Of a stretch of 64,000 nt of DNA, positions 28,400 to 36,834 are shown one piece after another (position 1 is the stretch's first letter; each line of letters starts with the position of its first letter). Source of the stretch: Pseudobutyrivibrio ruminis AD2017 (lineage in GTDB: Bacteria > Bacillota > Clostridia > Lachnospirales > Lachnospiraceae); assembly GCF_000424305.1 (NCBI RefSeq), contig NZ_AUJQ01000006.1, forward strand, positions 166,266 through 230,265, given 5' to 3'. The notes under the pieces are model-generated. The model saw nothing but the letters and a program-made list of their open reading frames with translations, was not told the DNA's origin and ran no database searches. The position numbers were made by a program, and so were the translations under genes.

Positions 28400-30208
28400 A
28401 TGCATAGAAGAGGAAATGCTTTTTGTAAAAAGGCATTCTTAGGGGTTTTATCAGCTTCACTAGTACTTAGTGGAGTGAGCATTCCAAAGTATGCTGCACT
28501 TGCAGCAGAAAAAGGACTTGTTTCAGACTACACAATCAACAATTGGGGTTCAGGCTATCAGGTCCTTATAAAAGTTAAGAACGATACAAACAAGCGTGAA
28601 AACGGCTGGGCTCTTAAGATTGATAAGAGTGATGTAGGTATTGATTCAAGCTGGAATGTAAACATAAAAGAAGCTGACGGTTATTATGAAATCACTCCTA
28701 TGGAATGGAATTCAGTAATTGAACCAGGACAGTCAGTAGAATTTGGTATTCAGGGTTCTAGCCACGTTGGCACAGCTATTGATATTTCAATAGATGGACA
28801 GGGACAGGCAGTTACACCAGAGCCAAGTACTCCAGAACCAGTAGAGCCACAGCCTTCTGAACCAGAGGTCCCTGATAAGCCAGAGCCAACAGAGCCTGAA
28901 ATACCAGATGTTCCAGACAAGCCAGAGCCAACAGAGCCATCTGAGGCTGTTGTAGGAGATGACTGGCTTCATACAGATGGAGCAAGAATCTATGACAAAA
29001 ATGGTCATGAGGTTTATTTAACTGGTGCTAACTGGTTTGGTTTTAACTGCTCAGAGCGCGTATTCCATGGCTTATGGAGTGCAAATATGAAAAACGTTGT
29101 TGAGGGTATGGCAGATCATGGCATCAACCTTGTAAGAGTACCTGTTTCAACAGAGCTTTTATTGGAATGGAAGTCAGGTAAGAATGTAAAGGTAAACGTA
29201 AATACCTATGCAAATCCTGAGCTCAAGAGAGCTGATGGCTCAGATATGAGCTCAAGAGAAATATTTGATACATTCGTAAAGCTCTGCAAAGAAAATGGTA
29301 TCAAGATTATGGTTGATTGCCACAGCGCAGATGCCAACAATTCTGGCCATAATTACAATGTTTGGTATGGTCCTAAGGGCTTCACTACCGAGGATTGGAT
29401 TGAAGGTTGGACATGGTTAGTAAATGAGTATAAGGATGATGATACAATTGTTGCTTGTGACCTTAAGAACGAACCACATGGCAAATTCTCCCAGGCAGAA
29501 GCAGTAGCAGCTAAGTGGGATGATTCAACAGATGAAAACAACTGGCGCTACGCTGCCAGCCGTTGTGGCAAGGCAATTCTTGATGTTAATCCAAATCTTC
29601 TTATTATGGTAGAAGGTACAGAAGAAACACCAAGACCAGGTTACAATTTCAACTCTGGTACACAGAATCCTAATGCTACCGAGGATGAACTTAAGTATTA
29701 TGGTGGATGGTGGGGCGGAAATCTCAGAAACGCTGGAAAGTATCCAGTTGATTTGGGAAGCCATCAAAGTCAGTTAGTTTATTCTCCACATGACTATGGC
29801 CCACTTGTTTACAAACAGGTTTGGTTCGATAAGGATTTTACAGAGCAGACATTGCTTGACGACGTTTGGTATGATAGCTGGTTCTATCTTCAGGATCAGG
29901 AAATAGCTCCTCTTCTTATTGGAGAATGGGGTGGTTTCATGGATGGAGGCGATAACGAAAAGTACCTCAATCTCATGGCAAACTTTATTGCTAAAAACCA
30001 CATCAACCATACATTCTGGTGCATTAATCCTAACTCAGGTGATACAGGCGGACTTCTCAAGGACGACTGGATGACATGGGATAATGCAAAATATAATATG
30101 ATGAAGAAGACTCTTTGGTCTGATTCAAAGACAGGTAAGTTTGTAGGTCTTGATCATGAAGTTCCTTTGGGAAGCAATGGTGAGACAGTAACTACATATT
30201 ATAACTAA
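28400..30208 (+). CDS. Secreted GH5 endoglucanase with N-terminal CBM2
   Basis: A 602-residue cellulase with a signal peptide (about 1-36), a CBM2 (about 38-134), a Pro/Glu linker (about 137-190) and a GH5 domain (about 190-590). The acid/base Glu is in DLKNEPHG and the nucleophile Glu in LLIGEWGGF. Other GH5 marks are [13 protein letters not shown] and MVDCHSAD. Its CBM2 is nearly the same as the C-terminal CBM2 of the GH9 gene just upstream (shared [18 protein letters not shown]), which indicates module duplication. Together with GH9 it should attack crystalline and amorphous cellulose. Confidence 0.95.
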   Translation: MHRRGNAFCKKAFLGVLSASLVLSGVSIPKYAALAAEKGLVSDYTINNWGSGYQVLIKVKNDTNKRENGWALKIDKSDVGIDSSWNVNIKEADGYYEITPMEWNSVIEPGQSVEFGIQGSSHVGTAIDISIDGQGQAVTPEPSTPEPVEPQPSEPEVPDKPEPTEPEIPDVPDKPEPTEPSEAVVGDDWLHTDGARIYDKNGHEVYLTGANWFGFNCSERVFHGLWSANMKNVVEGMADHGINLVRVPVSTELLLEWKSGKNVKVNVNTYANPELKRADGSDMSSREIFDTFVKLCKENGIKIMVDCHSADANNSGHNYNVWYGPKGFTTEDWIEGWTWLVNEYKDDDTIVACDLKNEPHGKFSQAEAVAAKWDDSTDENNWRYAASRCGKAILDVNPNLLIMVEGTEETPRPGYNFNSGTQNPNATEDELKYYGGWWGGNLRNAGKYPVDLGSHQSQLVYSPHDYGPLVYKQVWFDKDFTEQTLLDDVWYDSWFYLQDQEIAPLLIGEWGGFMDGGDNEKYLNLMANFIAKNHINHTFWCINPNSGDTGGLLKDDWMTWDNAKYNMMKKTLWSDSKTGKFVGLDHEVPLGSNGETVTTYYN

Positions 30209-30210
30209 GC

Positions 30211-30250
30211 AAAAAAGCCTTGCTAGATATTATCTAGCAGGGCTTTTTTT
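30211..30250 (+). terminator. Rho-independent terminator
   Basis: AAAGCC plus TGCTAGATA pair with TATCTAGCA plus GGCTTT, followed by T-run, ending the cellulase transcript. Confidence 0.85.
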
Positions 30251-30400
30251 AACCATTTTTGCTCTAAATTTGATTGTTAATCTTCTGTTAATATTTTGTT
30301 AAAAAAATGTTTATTTTGTTTACTATCCCATGAATAAGTGTTAATATAAATTGGGTTAAATTTTAGCTATAGTAGTAGTTAATATAGAAGGAGTGTTGAA

Positions 30401-31813
30401 ATGAGAAAGACAAAGATTATTTGTACAATCGGCCCTGCATCAATGAACGAGGAGACTCTTACAGCCATGGCTAAGGCTGGTATGAACGTAGCTCGTATGA
30501 ACTTCTCTCATGGTGATCATGAGGAACAGGGAATGAAGATGGATTTAGTTAAGAAGGTTCGTAAGAAGCTTAACCTTCCTATCGCTATTCTTCTTGATAC
30601 AAAGGGACCAGAGTACCGTATTAAGACATTTAAGGACGGTTCTGTTACTGTTAAAGAGGGTGACACATTCATCTTTACAACTGATGATGTAGAAGGTGAT
30701 CAGACACGTGTTTCTGTAACACATAAGAACCTTCACAAGGATCTTAACATTGGTGATACACTTTCAGTATGTAACGGTATCGTATTCTTTGAAGTTACAG
30801 ATATTAAGGGACATGATGTTATTACAAAGTGTACTGCAGGCGGTACTATGTCAAACAAGAAGTCTATGAGCTTCCCTAACAAGGTTATGTCAGGCCCATA
30901 CCTTTCAGAGCAGGATAAGAAGGATATCTTATTCGGTATCGAGAACGGCATTGATTTCGTTGCTGCTTCATTCGTATCTACAAAGCAGGATATGATTGAG
31001 CTTAGAACTTTCCTTGATGAGAACGGTGGTAAGGATATCGTTGTTATCGCTAAGATCGAGAACCAGCCAGGTGTTGACAACGTTAAGGAAATCCTTGAAG
31101 TTGCTAACGGTATCATGGTTGCTCGTGGTGACCTTGGTGTTGAAATCCCATTTGTTAACCTTCCAGCAGTTCAGAAGGAACTTATTTCAACAGCTCGTTC
31201 ACTTGGAAAGAGCGTTGTTACAGCTACAGAAATGCTTGAGTCTATGATTTCTAATCCACGTCCTACACGTGCTGAAATCTCTGACGTTGCTAACGCTGTA
31301 TATGATGGAACATCAGCTATCATGCTTTCAGGTGAGTCTGCACAGGGTAAGTACCCAGTTGAAGCTGTTGCTACAATGGCAGAAATCGCTGAGACAACAG
31401 AGAAGGATATCAACTACGAGAGACGTTTCCACAAGGAAGATATGGAAATCGTTTCTACTCCAGATGCTGTTTGCCACTCTACATGTTCAATGGCTATCGA
31501 TGTTAACGCTAAGGCAATCGTTGCTTGCACAATGTCAGGTTACACAGCTAAGCGTGTTAGCCGTTTCCGTTGCCCAGTAGATGTTATCGCTATGACAACA
31601 GACAAGAAGGTTTGGTTAAGACTTGCTCTTAGCTGGGGTGTTACACCAGTTCTTGTTGACAAGTACAAGTCTCTTGATGTTATGTTCGAGCGTGCAGTTG
31701 AGCGTACAAAGGAAATGTTAGGCCTTAACGAAGGTGATATGGTAGTTCTTACAGGTGGCCCAATCAACGGTTCTGTAGGTAACACTAACACAATCAAGGT
31801 TGAGACAATTTAG
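30401..31813 (+). CDS. pyk: Pyruvate kinase
   Basis: A 470-residue glycolytic enzyme converting phosphoenolpyruvate and ADP to pyruvate and ATP. Visible signatures are the N-terminal TKIICTIGPAS, MNFSHG, ILLDTKGPEYR, the active-site IAKIENQPGVDN region, MVARGDLGVEIP and TATEMLESMI. The length is that of the short type without the extra PEP-utiliser-like C-terminal domain found in Bacillus. Highly optimised codon use suggests strong expression. GAAGGAG precedes the ATG. Confidence 0.97.
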   Translation: MRKTKIICTIGPASMNEETLTAMAKAGMNVARMNFSHGDHEEQGMKMDLVKKVRKKLNLPIAILLDTKGPEYRIKTFKDGSVTVKEGDTFIFTTDDVEGDQTRVSVTHKNLHKDLNIGDTLSVCNGIVFFEVTDIKGHDVITKCTAGGTMSNKKSMSFPNKVMSGPYLSEQDKKDILFGIENGIDFVAASFVSTKQDMIELRTFLDENGGKDIVVIAKIENQPGVDNVKEILEVANGIMVARGDLGVEIPFVNLPAVQKELISTARSLGKSVVTATEMLESMISNPRPTRAEISDVANAVYDGTSAIMLSGESAQGKYPVEAVATMAEIAETTEKDINYERRFHKEDMEIVSTPDAVCHSTCSMAIDVNAKAIVACTMSGYTAKRVSRFRCPVDVIAMTTDKKVWLRLALSWGVTPVLVDKYKSLDVMFERAVERTKEMLGLNEGDMVVLTGGPINGSVGNTNTIKVETI

Positions 31814-31830
31814 TATAATAGATTAATTAA

Positions 31831-31856
31831 AGGCTTCCCGAGGGAAGCCTTTTTTG
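31831..31856 (+). terminator. Rho-independent terminator
   Basis: AGGCTTCCC/GGGAAGCCT with GA loop and T6, after pyk. Confidence 0.92.
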
Positions 31857-31897
31857 TAGCATTCATTTCACAGACTATTCACACAACTTACATTGTT

Positions 31898-31925
31898 TTG
31901 ACAAAGTTTTCAGTTAATATATACT
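31898..31925 (+). promoter_or_regulatory. Strong orphan promoter
   Basis: TTGACA (31898-31903), 16-bp spacer, TATACT (31920-31925) on the plus strand with no convincing gene downstream on that strand. Confidence 0.6.
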
Positions 31926-31931
31926 CATCTC

Positions 31932-32005
31932 GAGAGAGATACAATTTTTTCATAACATTATTCTCCCTTTTGAAAGAGACGCTCCGCTGGCGTCTCTTTC
32001 GTATG
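31932..32005 (+). ncRNA. Candidate small RNA
   Basis: From the orphan promoter a transcript of about 70 bases would end at an 11-bp hairpin (GAAAGAGACGC/GCGTCTCTTTC, 31972-32000). The tail after the hairpin is AT-rich and not a clean T-run. The same hairpin could instead terminate the minus-strand Xre gene, so the sRNA is only a candidate. Confidence 0.35.
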
Positions 32006-32021
32006 TTATATAAAAAATTTT

Positions 32022-32228
32022 TTATTTCTTTTTGTCACTTCTACCTACTAAGTAATCTAAGCTTACATTATAATAGTCAGCCAACATAATGGCGTAGGAT
32101 AGTGGAAGTTCACGTATTCCCTTTTCATATCTTCTATATACCTCACGTTTGCAAAACAGAATATCTGCAACCTGTTGTTGTGTAAGGTCGTGGTCTATAC
32201 GTAAATCTTCAAGTCTTCTTAGTAGCAT
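32022..32228 (-). CDS. Small Xre-family HTH regulator
   Basis: A 68-residue single-domain Cro/CI-type DNA-binding protein: RLEDLRIDHDLTQQQVADIL (helix-turn-helix entry), REVYRRYEKGIRELP (recognition helix), then LADYYNVSLDYLVGRSD. It is divergent from the repeat-containing surface protein, whose promoter holds three identical palindromic sites, and so is the natural candidate for binding them. Confidence 0.88.
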   Translation of the reverse strand: MLLRRLEDLRIDHDLTQQQVADILFCKREVYRRYEKGIRELPLSYAIMLADYYNVSLDYLVGRSDKKK

Positions 32229-32336
32229 TCATCGTCCTTCCTTAAGGGTTTATTCCTATTTATAGACGAGAAGTCTGTAAACAAGGTGATAAACATCTTA
32301 AAAGTGTGAAAATTATGTTAAATAATTGTTTTTCTT

Positions 32337-32365
32337 TAGACAATGCTACCAAACAGTGGTATAGT
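32337..32365 (+). promoter_or_regulatory. Promoter of the surface protein gene
   Basis: TAGACA (32337-32342), exact 17-bp spacer, TATAGT (32360-32365). The spacer is filled by the first of three operator copies, which implies direct control of RNA polymerase binding. Confidence 0.65.
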
Positions 32366-32432
32366 ACATTTAAAGATGCTACCAAAAGGTGGCGAAAAAA
32401 TTTTACTCTTTCATGCTACCAAACGGTGGTAT
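32343..32432 (+). promoter_or_regulatory. Three tandem palindromic operators
   Basis: Copies of ATGCTACCAAACGGTGGTAT start at 32343, 32376 and 32413 (the middle one is slightly diverged). Each is an inverted repeat TACCA-N5-TGGTA. The spacing of 33 and 37 bp and the position over the promoter suggest cooperative binding of a dimeric regulator, probably the adjacent Xre protein. Confidence 0.7.
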
Positions 32433-32481
32433 TTGTGGTTACGTGAGGGAGGAATAATAATAACAGGAGGGACTTTACACT

Positions 32482-34596
32482 ATGACTAGAAACAAGAAAC
32501 TAGTAAGACTCATGGCAGCAACAATCGCTGCAACAACTGTCGCTACATCAATGCCAGCGTTAGCAGCATTTGATGCAAATTACTACGCAAAGCAGAATCC
32601 AGACGTAGTAGCTGCTGTAGGAACAACTCCAAAGGCTTTGGAGAATCACTACAACACATTTGGCAAAAAGGAAGGTAGAGCAGCTAGTGCTGAAGACCTT
32701 GCTAATTCACCACTTCGCCAGATTTTCGACGCTAAGCTTTATGCTCAGCTTTATCCAGACGTAGTAGCAGTATTCGGAACAGATGCTAATGCATTATTCC
32801 AGCACTTCATGACATTTGGTATCAATGAAGGACGTAAGATTAACCAGTACTTCGACGTAAATGCTTACAAGGCAGCTTACCCTGATCTTGCAAAGGCATT
32901 CGGCGATAATACTGCAATGTACTATCACCATTTTGTTACATTCGGCATCAAGGAGCACCGTACACTCGGCGGCTTCCCTGCTGAGAACATCCTCCCAGGC
33001 GGAGTAAAGAAGGCTACAGCTTCCGCTTCATCAGGCGGCTCTTCAGGCGGCTCAGGCGGCGGTAGCGCAAGCTCTGGTGGTTCTTCAAGTGGTGCCGTAA
33101 CACCAGGCGCAGGCTTGCCTACAAATGTAGCAGCAACACCAGCAGCTGTTGCAAGTGCTAATGCAGCTGTTAAATCTGCATTAGGTGATTATTACACTGC
33201 ATCAGTTGATGAAAATACAGGTGAAGTAACATATACAGCGAAACAAAATGCAACTATATCTAAAGAGGATAAGGATGCATTAGTTGCAAGTGCTCAGTCA
33301 ACCTATCAGGCGGCTAAGGCTGTTAATACAGCAGCTCAGGCTAATCTTGCAACAGCAGTAGCAGAAAAAAAAGCTGCAGACAAAGCATTGGCTACAGCTG
33401 AAGAGGCCGTAGAAAATAGTAAGACGGAGGGTGTTAAGACTTTTGTTGGTACACAAACCCAAGTTAAGGCAGTCGCTGATGCCCAGAAAACTTATTATGA
33501 TAACCTTGGTAAATTGGATGATGCAAAAGAAGTTCAAGCTGAAGCAGCTAAAGCATTAACTGAAGCTCAGGCTACTGCTAAAACTGCCAAGGCTAATTAT
33601 GAAACAGCTGTAAAGAATGCCAAGGATACTTACGTAGCAGTAAGTGGCAATCCGGCTTCATATATTGCTGAAAAAGATGATAATCAGATTATGACAGCAT
33701 TAAATGAATTAGCTGGAGGTAATACCAATACAACTGTTACCTCTGCCGATAAGAAAACTGCAACAAATAATAAGAGTGTAGGCGCTGGAACAGAAACTGT
33801 TAAACCAATAATTGGTAAAGATGGTACTGTTTCTAAGGCTAATTATGAGGCAGCTATTGAAAAAGCAACTGCTGATGCAGAAGCAACAGTATTAGAAGCT
33901 TATCAGTTAGCATACATTAATAGTAAAATTACAGCATTGGAAGCCTCTGATTTTGAAAATAATAAATTGACTGATGCAGGAAAAGAAAAGCTTGCAGGTT
34001 TAGGTCTTACTGATTCTCAGCTGGCTAGCATTACTAACAATACAAGTAATTTGAGCACTTTGGTAGCTGATAATAAGAAGGCTGTGACATCTACAGTTAT
34101 AGGAAATTACAAACCTTCAAGTGGAGATTATAAAGATAAGACTCTTGCAGAATCACAGGAAGCCAAAGTAGAAACTGATACAAAAGCAATTGATACTCTA
34201 ATTGATCAATATACTGCAGCTCTCAGTAGAGAAGACCTTTATAGCTCAATTCAGACTTATGAAGCAGCAGATACTGCATTGAATGGTAATAATGGAGCAG
34301 TTAAAGCTAAAGCTGCTGCTGATGAAGGCGTTAAAAAGGCTGAAAAGGATGTTAGCGATGCATCGACAGCTATAACTGCTGCAGAAGAAGCTAGAGATGA
34401 AGCATATGCTAAGGCAGAAGTATCAGGTAATGCCGAGCTTGCAACACGTGATACAGCACAGGCGATAGCAGCAAAGGAAGCATACGATGAGAGTGTTGCA
34501 AATAAGGCTGCAAGCGAAGCTGAATTGAATCAGACAAACGCAAAGAACGCATATAATGCAGCTACTGAGATTAAAGTTACAGATACTGCAAATTAA
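32482..34596 (+). CDS. Secreted protein with three FG-EGR repeats and a long Ala-rich helical region
   Basis: A 704-residue protein with a signal peptide (to about 29, ALAA|FD). Three ~45-residue repeats follow (about 29-165), each of the form FDA-x-YYA-x3-PDVVAA...HY-x3-FG-x3-EGR. A Gly/Ser linker (about 180-210) leads to about 490 residues rich in Ala, Lys, Glu and Thr with heptad-like character (coiled coil). The repeats resemble those of many Lachnospiraceae surface proteins; their function is not known to me. No membrane anchor or sorting motif is seen. Three operators sit in the promoter. The frame stays open for 16 codons past the TAA, with a motif copied again at 34777. Confidence 0.75.
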   Translation: MTRNKKLVRLMAATIAATTVATSMPALAAFDANYYAKQNPDVVAAVGTTPKALENHYNTFGKKEGRAASAEDLANSPLRQIFDAKLYAQLYPDVVAVFGTDANALFQHFMTFGINEGRKINQYFDVNAYKAAYPDLAKAFGDNTAMYYHHFVTFGIKEHRTLGGFPAENILPGGVKKATASASSGGSSGGSGGGSASSGGSSSGAVTPGAGLPTNVAATPAAVASANAAVKSALGDYYTASVDENTGEVTYTAKQNATISKEDKDALVASAQSTYQAAKAVNTAAQANLATAVAEKKAADKALATAEEAVENSKTEGVKTFVGTQTQVKAVADAQKTYYDNLGKLDDAKEVQAEAAKALTEAQATAKTAKANYETAVKNAKDTYVAVSGNPASYIAEKDDNQIMTALNELAGGNTNTTVTSADKKTATNNKSVGAGTETVKPIIGKDGTVSKANYEAAIEKATADAEATVLEAYQLAYINSKITALEASDFENNKLTDAGKEKLAGLGLTDSQLASITNNTSNLSTLVADNKKAVTSTVIGNYKPSSGDYKDKTLAESQEAKVETDTKAIDTLIDQYTAALSREDLYSSIQTYEAADTALNGNNGAVKAKAAADEGVKKAEKDVSDASTAITAAEEARDEAYAKAEVSGNAELATRDTAQAIAAKEAYDESVANKAASEAELNQTNAKNAYNAATEIKVTDTAN

Positions 34597-34605
34597 TATG
34601 ACGGT

Positions 34606-34629
34606 TTTCATATTGATACTGATTCATTT
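34606..34629 (+). repeat. 24-bp repeat, copy 1 (after the surface protein stop codon)
   Basis: Matches copy 2 at 34777-34800 in 20 of 24 positions. In the frame of the upstream gene it reads FHIDTDSF after the TAA stop. Confidence 0.6.
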
Positions 34630-34776
34630 GTAAACAGAACACCATAGGGGTGAGTATGTTTTGTTGTGACCCCATAACGAAATCATTATAGGGGTATAAT
34701 TGTTTCGTGTCTTATATAATTGTCACACGGTAGTGGTGACGCAGGAATGGGGGATTTGGCGAAAGCTGAAGTAAAC

Positions 34777-34800
34777 TTTCATATCAATACTAATTCCTTT
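34777..34800 (+). repeat. 24-bp repeat, copy 2
   Basis: Reads FHINTNSF in a 35-codon frame starting at 34746 (ATGGGGGATTTG) and ending at 34853. A duplicated gene end or a tiny peptide gene are both possible. Confidence 0.5.
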
Positions 34801-34806
34801 ATAGCG

Positions 34807-34830
34807 GAGCGCCCTTCGGGGCGCTCTTGC
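34807..34830 (+). terminator. Terminator with UUCG loop
   Basis: GAGCGCCC/GGGCGCTC with a TTCG tetraloop, then TTGCTTT. It is the last strong stop before the header-repeat region. Confidence 0.7.
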
Positions 34831-34847
34831 TTTATGTGTGCATATAA

Positions 34848-34882
34848 ATAGGCATACCTCCGCGCAACCTCTTCTGGCTGTC
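34848..34882. repeat. Header repeat H1
   Basis: First of six dispersed copies with consensus start ATAGGCATAACCACCG and end CCGCTGGCTGTC. It is diverged here (ATACCTCCGCGCAACC). It is followed by array A. Confidence 0.8.
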
Positions 34883-34901
34883 TCCCTGCTTTATGTATGG
34901 A

Positions 34902-35025
34902 TTCTGTCACAGAAACCCCAGAAAATCCCCAAAGCACGTCGACGCTGTGACAGAAAACCAATTCATTGCACAAATCCTGTCACACAGTCTACTACAAATG
35001 TAATTAACTCGTTGTCTTTGTGACA
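34902..35025. repeat. Array A: two inverted-repeat units, 73-bp period
   Basis: Core arms TGTCACA/TGTGACA. Units start at 34905 and 34978 (73 bp apart), and in both the second arm begins exactly 41 bp after the first. In unit 1 the arms extend to TTCTGTCACAG/CTGTGACAGAA. Confidence 0.75.
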
Positions 35026-35110
35026 CTATCTACTGTAGAAATCTCATATTCCATCACCTGCTATATCATTCATCCCTATAGTCATACCCAAAGCCTAGAT
35101 ACTTAGATAA

Positions 35111-35144
35111 ATAGGCATACCACCCGCGCATCCATTCCTCTGTC
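35111..35144. repeat. Header repeat H2
   Basis: ATAGGCATACCACCCGCGCA followed by a diverged end (CCTCTGTC). It precedes array B. Confidence 0.8.
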
Positions 35145-35168
35145 ACCAGTGTAAAATAAAAGCAAAAG

Positions 35169-35466
35169 CACGCACCAGAGCCAAAGTATTCCCAATGCGT
35201 GTCCTAATCAGCTCCCTCATACACGCAGGAGAGCAAGAAAGAGCCTGGTGCGTGCCGTAGGCCGTAGTTTCATACACGCAGAAAAGCGAAAGTCATCTCA
35301 ATGCGTGTCTTAAGTAGCTACCTCAGACACGCAGGAGAACAATAGTCTTCTGTGTGCGTGTCACAAGCGTCCCATCCCGACACGCAGGAGAGCAAGAATC
35401 ACCCATGTGCGTGCCATAAGTAACTAATCCATACACGCACGAGAACGAAGCCTATCCATCTGCGTG
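35169..35466. repeat. Array B: six inverted-repeat units, exact 53-bp period
   Basis: CACGCA arms start at 35169, 35222, 35275, 35328, 35381 and 35434, each exactly 53 bp after the last. Each is paired with TGCGTG exactly 27 bp on, so every hairpin is 33 bp. The 21-base interior begins near GGAGAGCAAGAA and then varies. The 20-base gap between units is also semi-conserved (CTAAG core, CATA end). Confidence 0.9.
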
Positions 35467-35524
35467 TTTATGCCAGGTCTCTTAATAAGTTAATCACTTC
35501 GCAATTCCTTAGCTACACATATAA

Positions 35525-35560
35525 ATAGGCATAACCACCGTGCATCGTGCCGCTGGCTAG
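35525..35560. repeat. Header repeat H3
   Basis: Close to consensus (ATAGGCATAACCACCGTGCA, then CCGCTGGCTAG). It precedes the single hairpin C. Confidence 0.85.
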
Positions 35561-35567
35561 AAAAAAT

Positions 35568-35612
35568 AAAAAATGCAGAATTGCCATACTTGAAGGTAAT
35601 TCTGCATTTTTT
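35568..35612 (-). terminator. Hairpin C, also terminator of the DUF2442 gene
   Basis: Perfect 15-base arms AAAAAATGCAGAATT/AATTCTGCATTTTTT with a 15-base loop. It ends 3 bp from the minus-strand gene's stop and has T-runs on both strands. Confidence 0.85.
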
Positions 35613-35615
35613 AAA

Positions 35616-36053
35616 TTAGCTAGCCTTTGGCTCACCGTATACTCTTTTCATAGATTCATATGAAATGACCCATTGTTTTCCAAATTTACATACATCAATT
35701 CCTAGAATGAACTTTCCGTACATAATGGCATGTCTGAGGGTACTTTCGTTTAATCCCCACATTTCAGTGGCATCTCGTAGTGCCATAAGTCCATCAAAAG
35801 GAGAATTAATTTTCACACCATTTTCCCATAGTTCATCACATGAAATATCTAGCTCATCATTCCATACTATGCCGTATCCGCCAATATCAATTTTTGCACT
35901 TTTGAATAAAGTGGCATTAGCAATCAGCTCATTGAACATCGGATATTTTTCAGCGAGTGCTTTAATATCGTATAGTTTTCGTTGACCTTCGACGAACAAG
36001 ACATTTAATTTATAATCATCAGTGACTTGAATATCTTTAATTTTATGAAACAT
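35616..36053 (-). CDS. DUF2442 protein with C-terminal HTH-like region
   Basis: A 145-residue protein. The N-terminal ~75 residues match the DUF2442 pattern (YKLNVLFVEGQRKLYDIKAL, GYGIVWNDELDISCDELW). The C-terminal ~60 residues look like a small DNA-binding or helix-turn-helix module (LRDATEMWGLNESTLRHAI, then FGKQWVISYESM). DUF2442 genes are often paired with DUF4160 genes, as here, and the pair resembles a toxin-antitoxin module in size, order and own operator. No activity is established by the sequence. It starts 9 bp after the DUF4160 gene. Confidence 0.8.
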   Translation of the reverse strand: MFHKIKDIQVTDDYKLNVLFVEGQRKLYDIKALAEKYPMFNELIANATLFKSAKIDIGGYGIVWNDELDISCDELWENGVKINSPFDGLMALRDATEMWGLNESTLRHAIMYGKFILGIDVCKFGKQWVISYESMKRVYGEPKAS

Positions 36054-36062
36054 AAACGCCTC

Positions 36063-36317
36063 CTATTCTAATGGGGGGATTTTTACAAATTCTTGTGTCT
36101 CCCATATTTTCAGTAATTCATTTCGGTGTAAAGAAGTCCATTTAAGTACTAATTGAAGTACGCGTAAAGGTAAATCACCTTCTATAACTTCGTTTTTTTG
36201 AAAATCAATAGCTGCAATCTGATCACCGTAAATAGCGTGAATATGTGGTGGATTGTGTTCACTGGAAAGAAAATACATTCTAATCACAATACCATTAAAT
36301 CTTGATATAACTGGCAT
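36063..36317 (-). CDS. DUF4160 protein
   Basis: An 84-residue protein with the DUF4160 hallmark PPHIHAIYGDQIAAIDF. The true start is the ATG at 36317, with AAGGAG just upstream; the frame extends further to 36500 but that part runs through repeat DNA. It is the first gene of a two-gene operon with DUF2442, behind a promoter containing a perfect palindrome. The function is unknown; a toxin-antitoxin-like role is an inference from arrangement. Confidence 0.8.
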   Translation of the reverse strand: MPVISRFNGIVIRMYFLSSEHNPPHIHAIYGDQIAAIDFQKNEVIEGDLPLRVLQLVLKWTSLHRNELLKIWETQEFVKIPPLE

Positions 36318-36336
36318 AACATTACTCCTTGTCAAT

Positions 36337-36364
36337 ATTATATCACGGTATCGTGAATTTACAA
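36337..36364 (-). promoter_or_regulatory. Promoter and operator of the DUF4160-DUF2442 operon
   Basis: On the minus strand: TTGTAA (36364-36359), 16-bp spacer, TATAAT (36342-36337). The spacer contains the palindrome CACGATACCGTG (36344-36355), suited to autoregulation. Confidence 0.65.
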
Positions 36365-36406
36365 CTGATATACATAGATATTTTGCTATCTCTGTCATAA
36401 AAGATA

Positions 36407-36444
36407 ATAGGCATAACCACCGTGCAACATGCCGCTGGCTGTTC
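36407..36444. repeat. Header repeat H4
   Basis: Near-consensus copy (ATAGGCATAACCACCGTGCA ... CCGCTGGCTGTTC) preceding array D. Confidence 0.85.
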
Positions 36445-36467
36445 ACATTTGCATGCTGAAAAAATAA

Positions 36468-36723
36468 AGTATGACAAATGTGGCTATATCCTTCAGTCAT
36501 ACTTCATATCAAGGTGTTCAAGGGTGATATCGCATTTTAAAGTATGACTTTTGCCGAAATCTAAGAAAATATACGCAAAATGACTGATGGAGGTACGCTT
36601 CATCTTCATTCAGAGTATGACACCATAGAAATAAGCAAAAAGTCATACTCAAAACTATACAAAACACCTTAACCCGACTGTCTTCAAGTATGACAACATT
36701 AAAAACCGGCATATAGTCATACT
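36468..36723. repeat. Array D: four inverted-repeat units, exact 73-bp period
   Basis: AGTATGAC starts at 36468, 36541, 36614 and 36687, exactly 73 bp apart. Units 1, 3 and 4 have the partner GTCATACT 28-29 bp on; the partner in unit 2 is decayed. Interiors of 20-21 bases are not conserved. Confidence 0.85.
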
Positions 36724-36793
36724 TCAAAACGCAACCTGCCGCAAATGTGCACCGCACCCCGCCAACCCTGCAGCCAAGCAAGTCACTAAAAAA

Positions 36794-36829
36794 ATAGGCA
36801 TAACCACCGTGCATCCACCGCTGGCTGTC
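36794..36829. repeat. Header repeat H5
   Basis: Near-consensus copy preceding array E. Confidence 0.85.
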
Positions 36830-36834
36830 AACAA

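Noticed and set aside
31898..32089. Plus-strand 63-codon frame after pyk
   Set aside because: Starts inside the -35 box of a promoter, lacks a ribosome site and overlaps the Xre gene.
34905..35025. Array A as a set of the TGTGACA regulator boxes
   Set aside because: The heptamer is the same, but in array A the copies face each other 41 bp apart, not as direct repeats 11 bp apart, so a link to the 37723 and 39506 boxes is not supported.
35169..35466. CRISPR array
   Set aside because: Regular spacing is tempting, but repeats are only 6-bp arms with semi-conserved interiors, the spacers are partly alike, and no cas genes are present.
36318..36500. N-terminal extension of the DUF4160 protein
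   Set aside because: The family domain begins at 36317 with its own AAGGAG site, and the extension translates header and array DNA.
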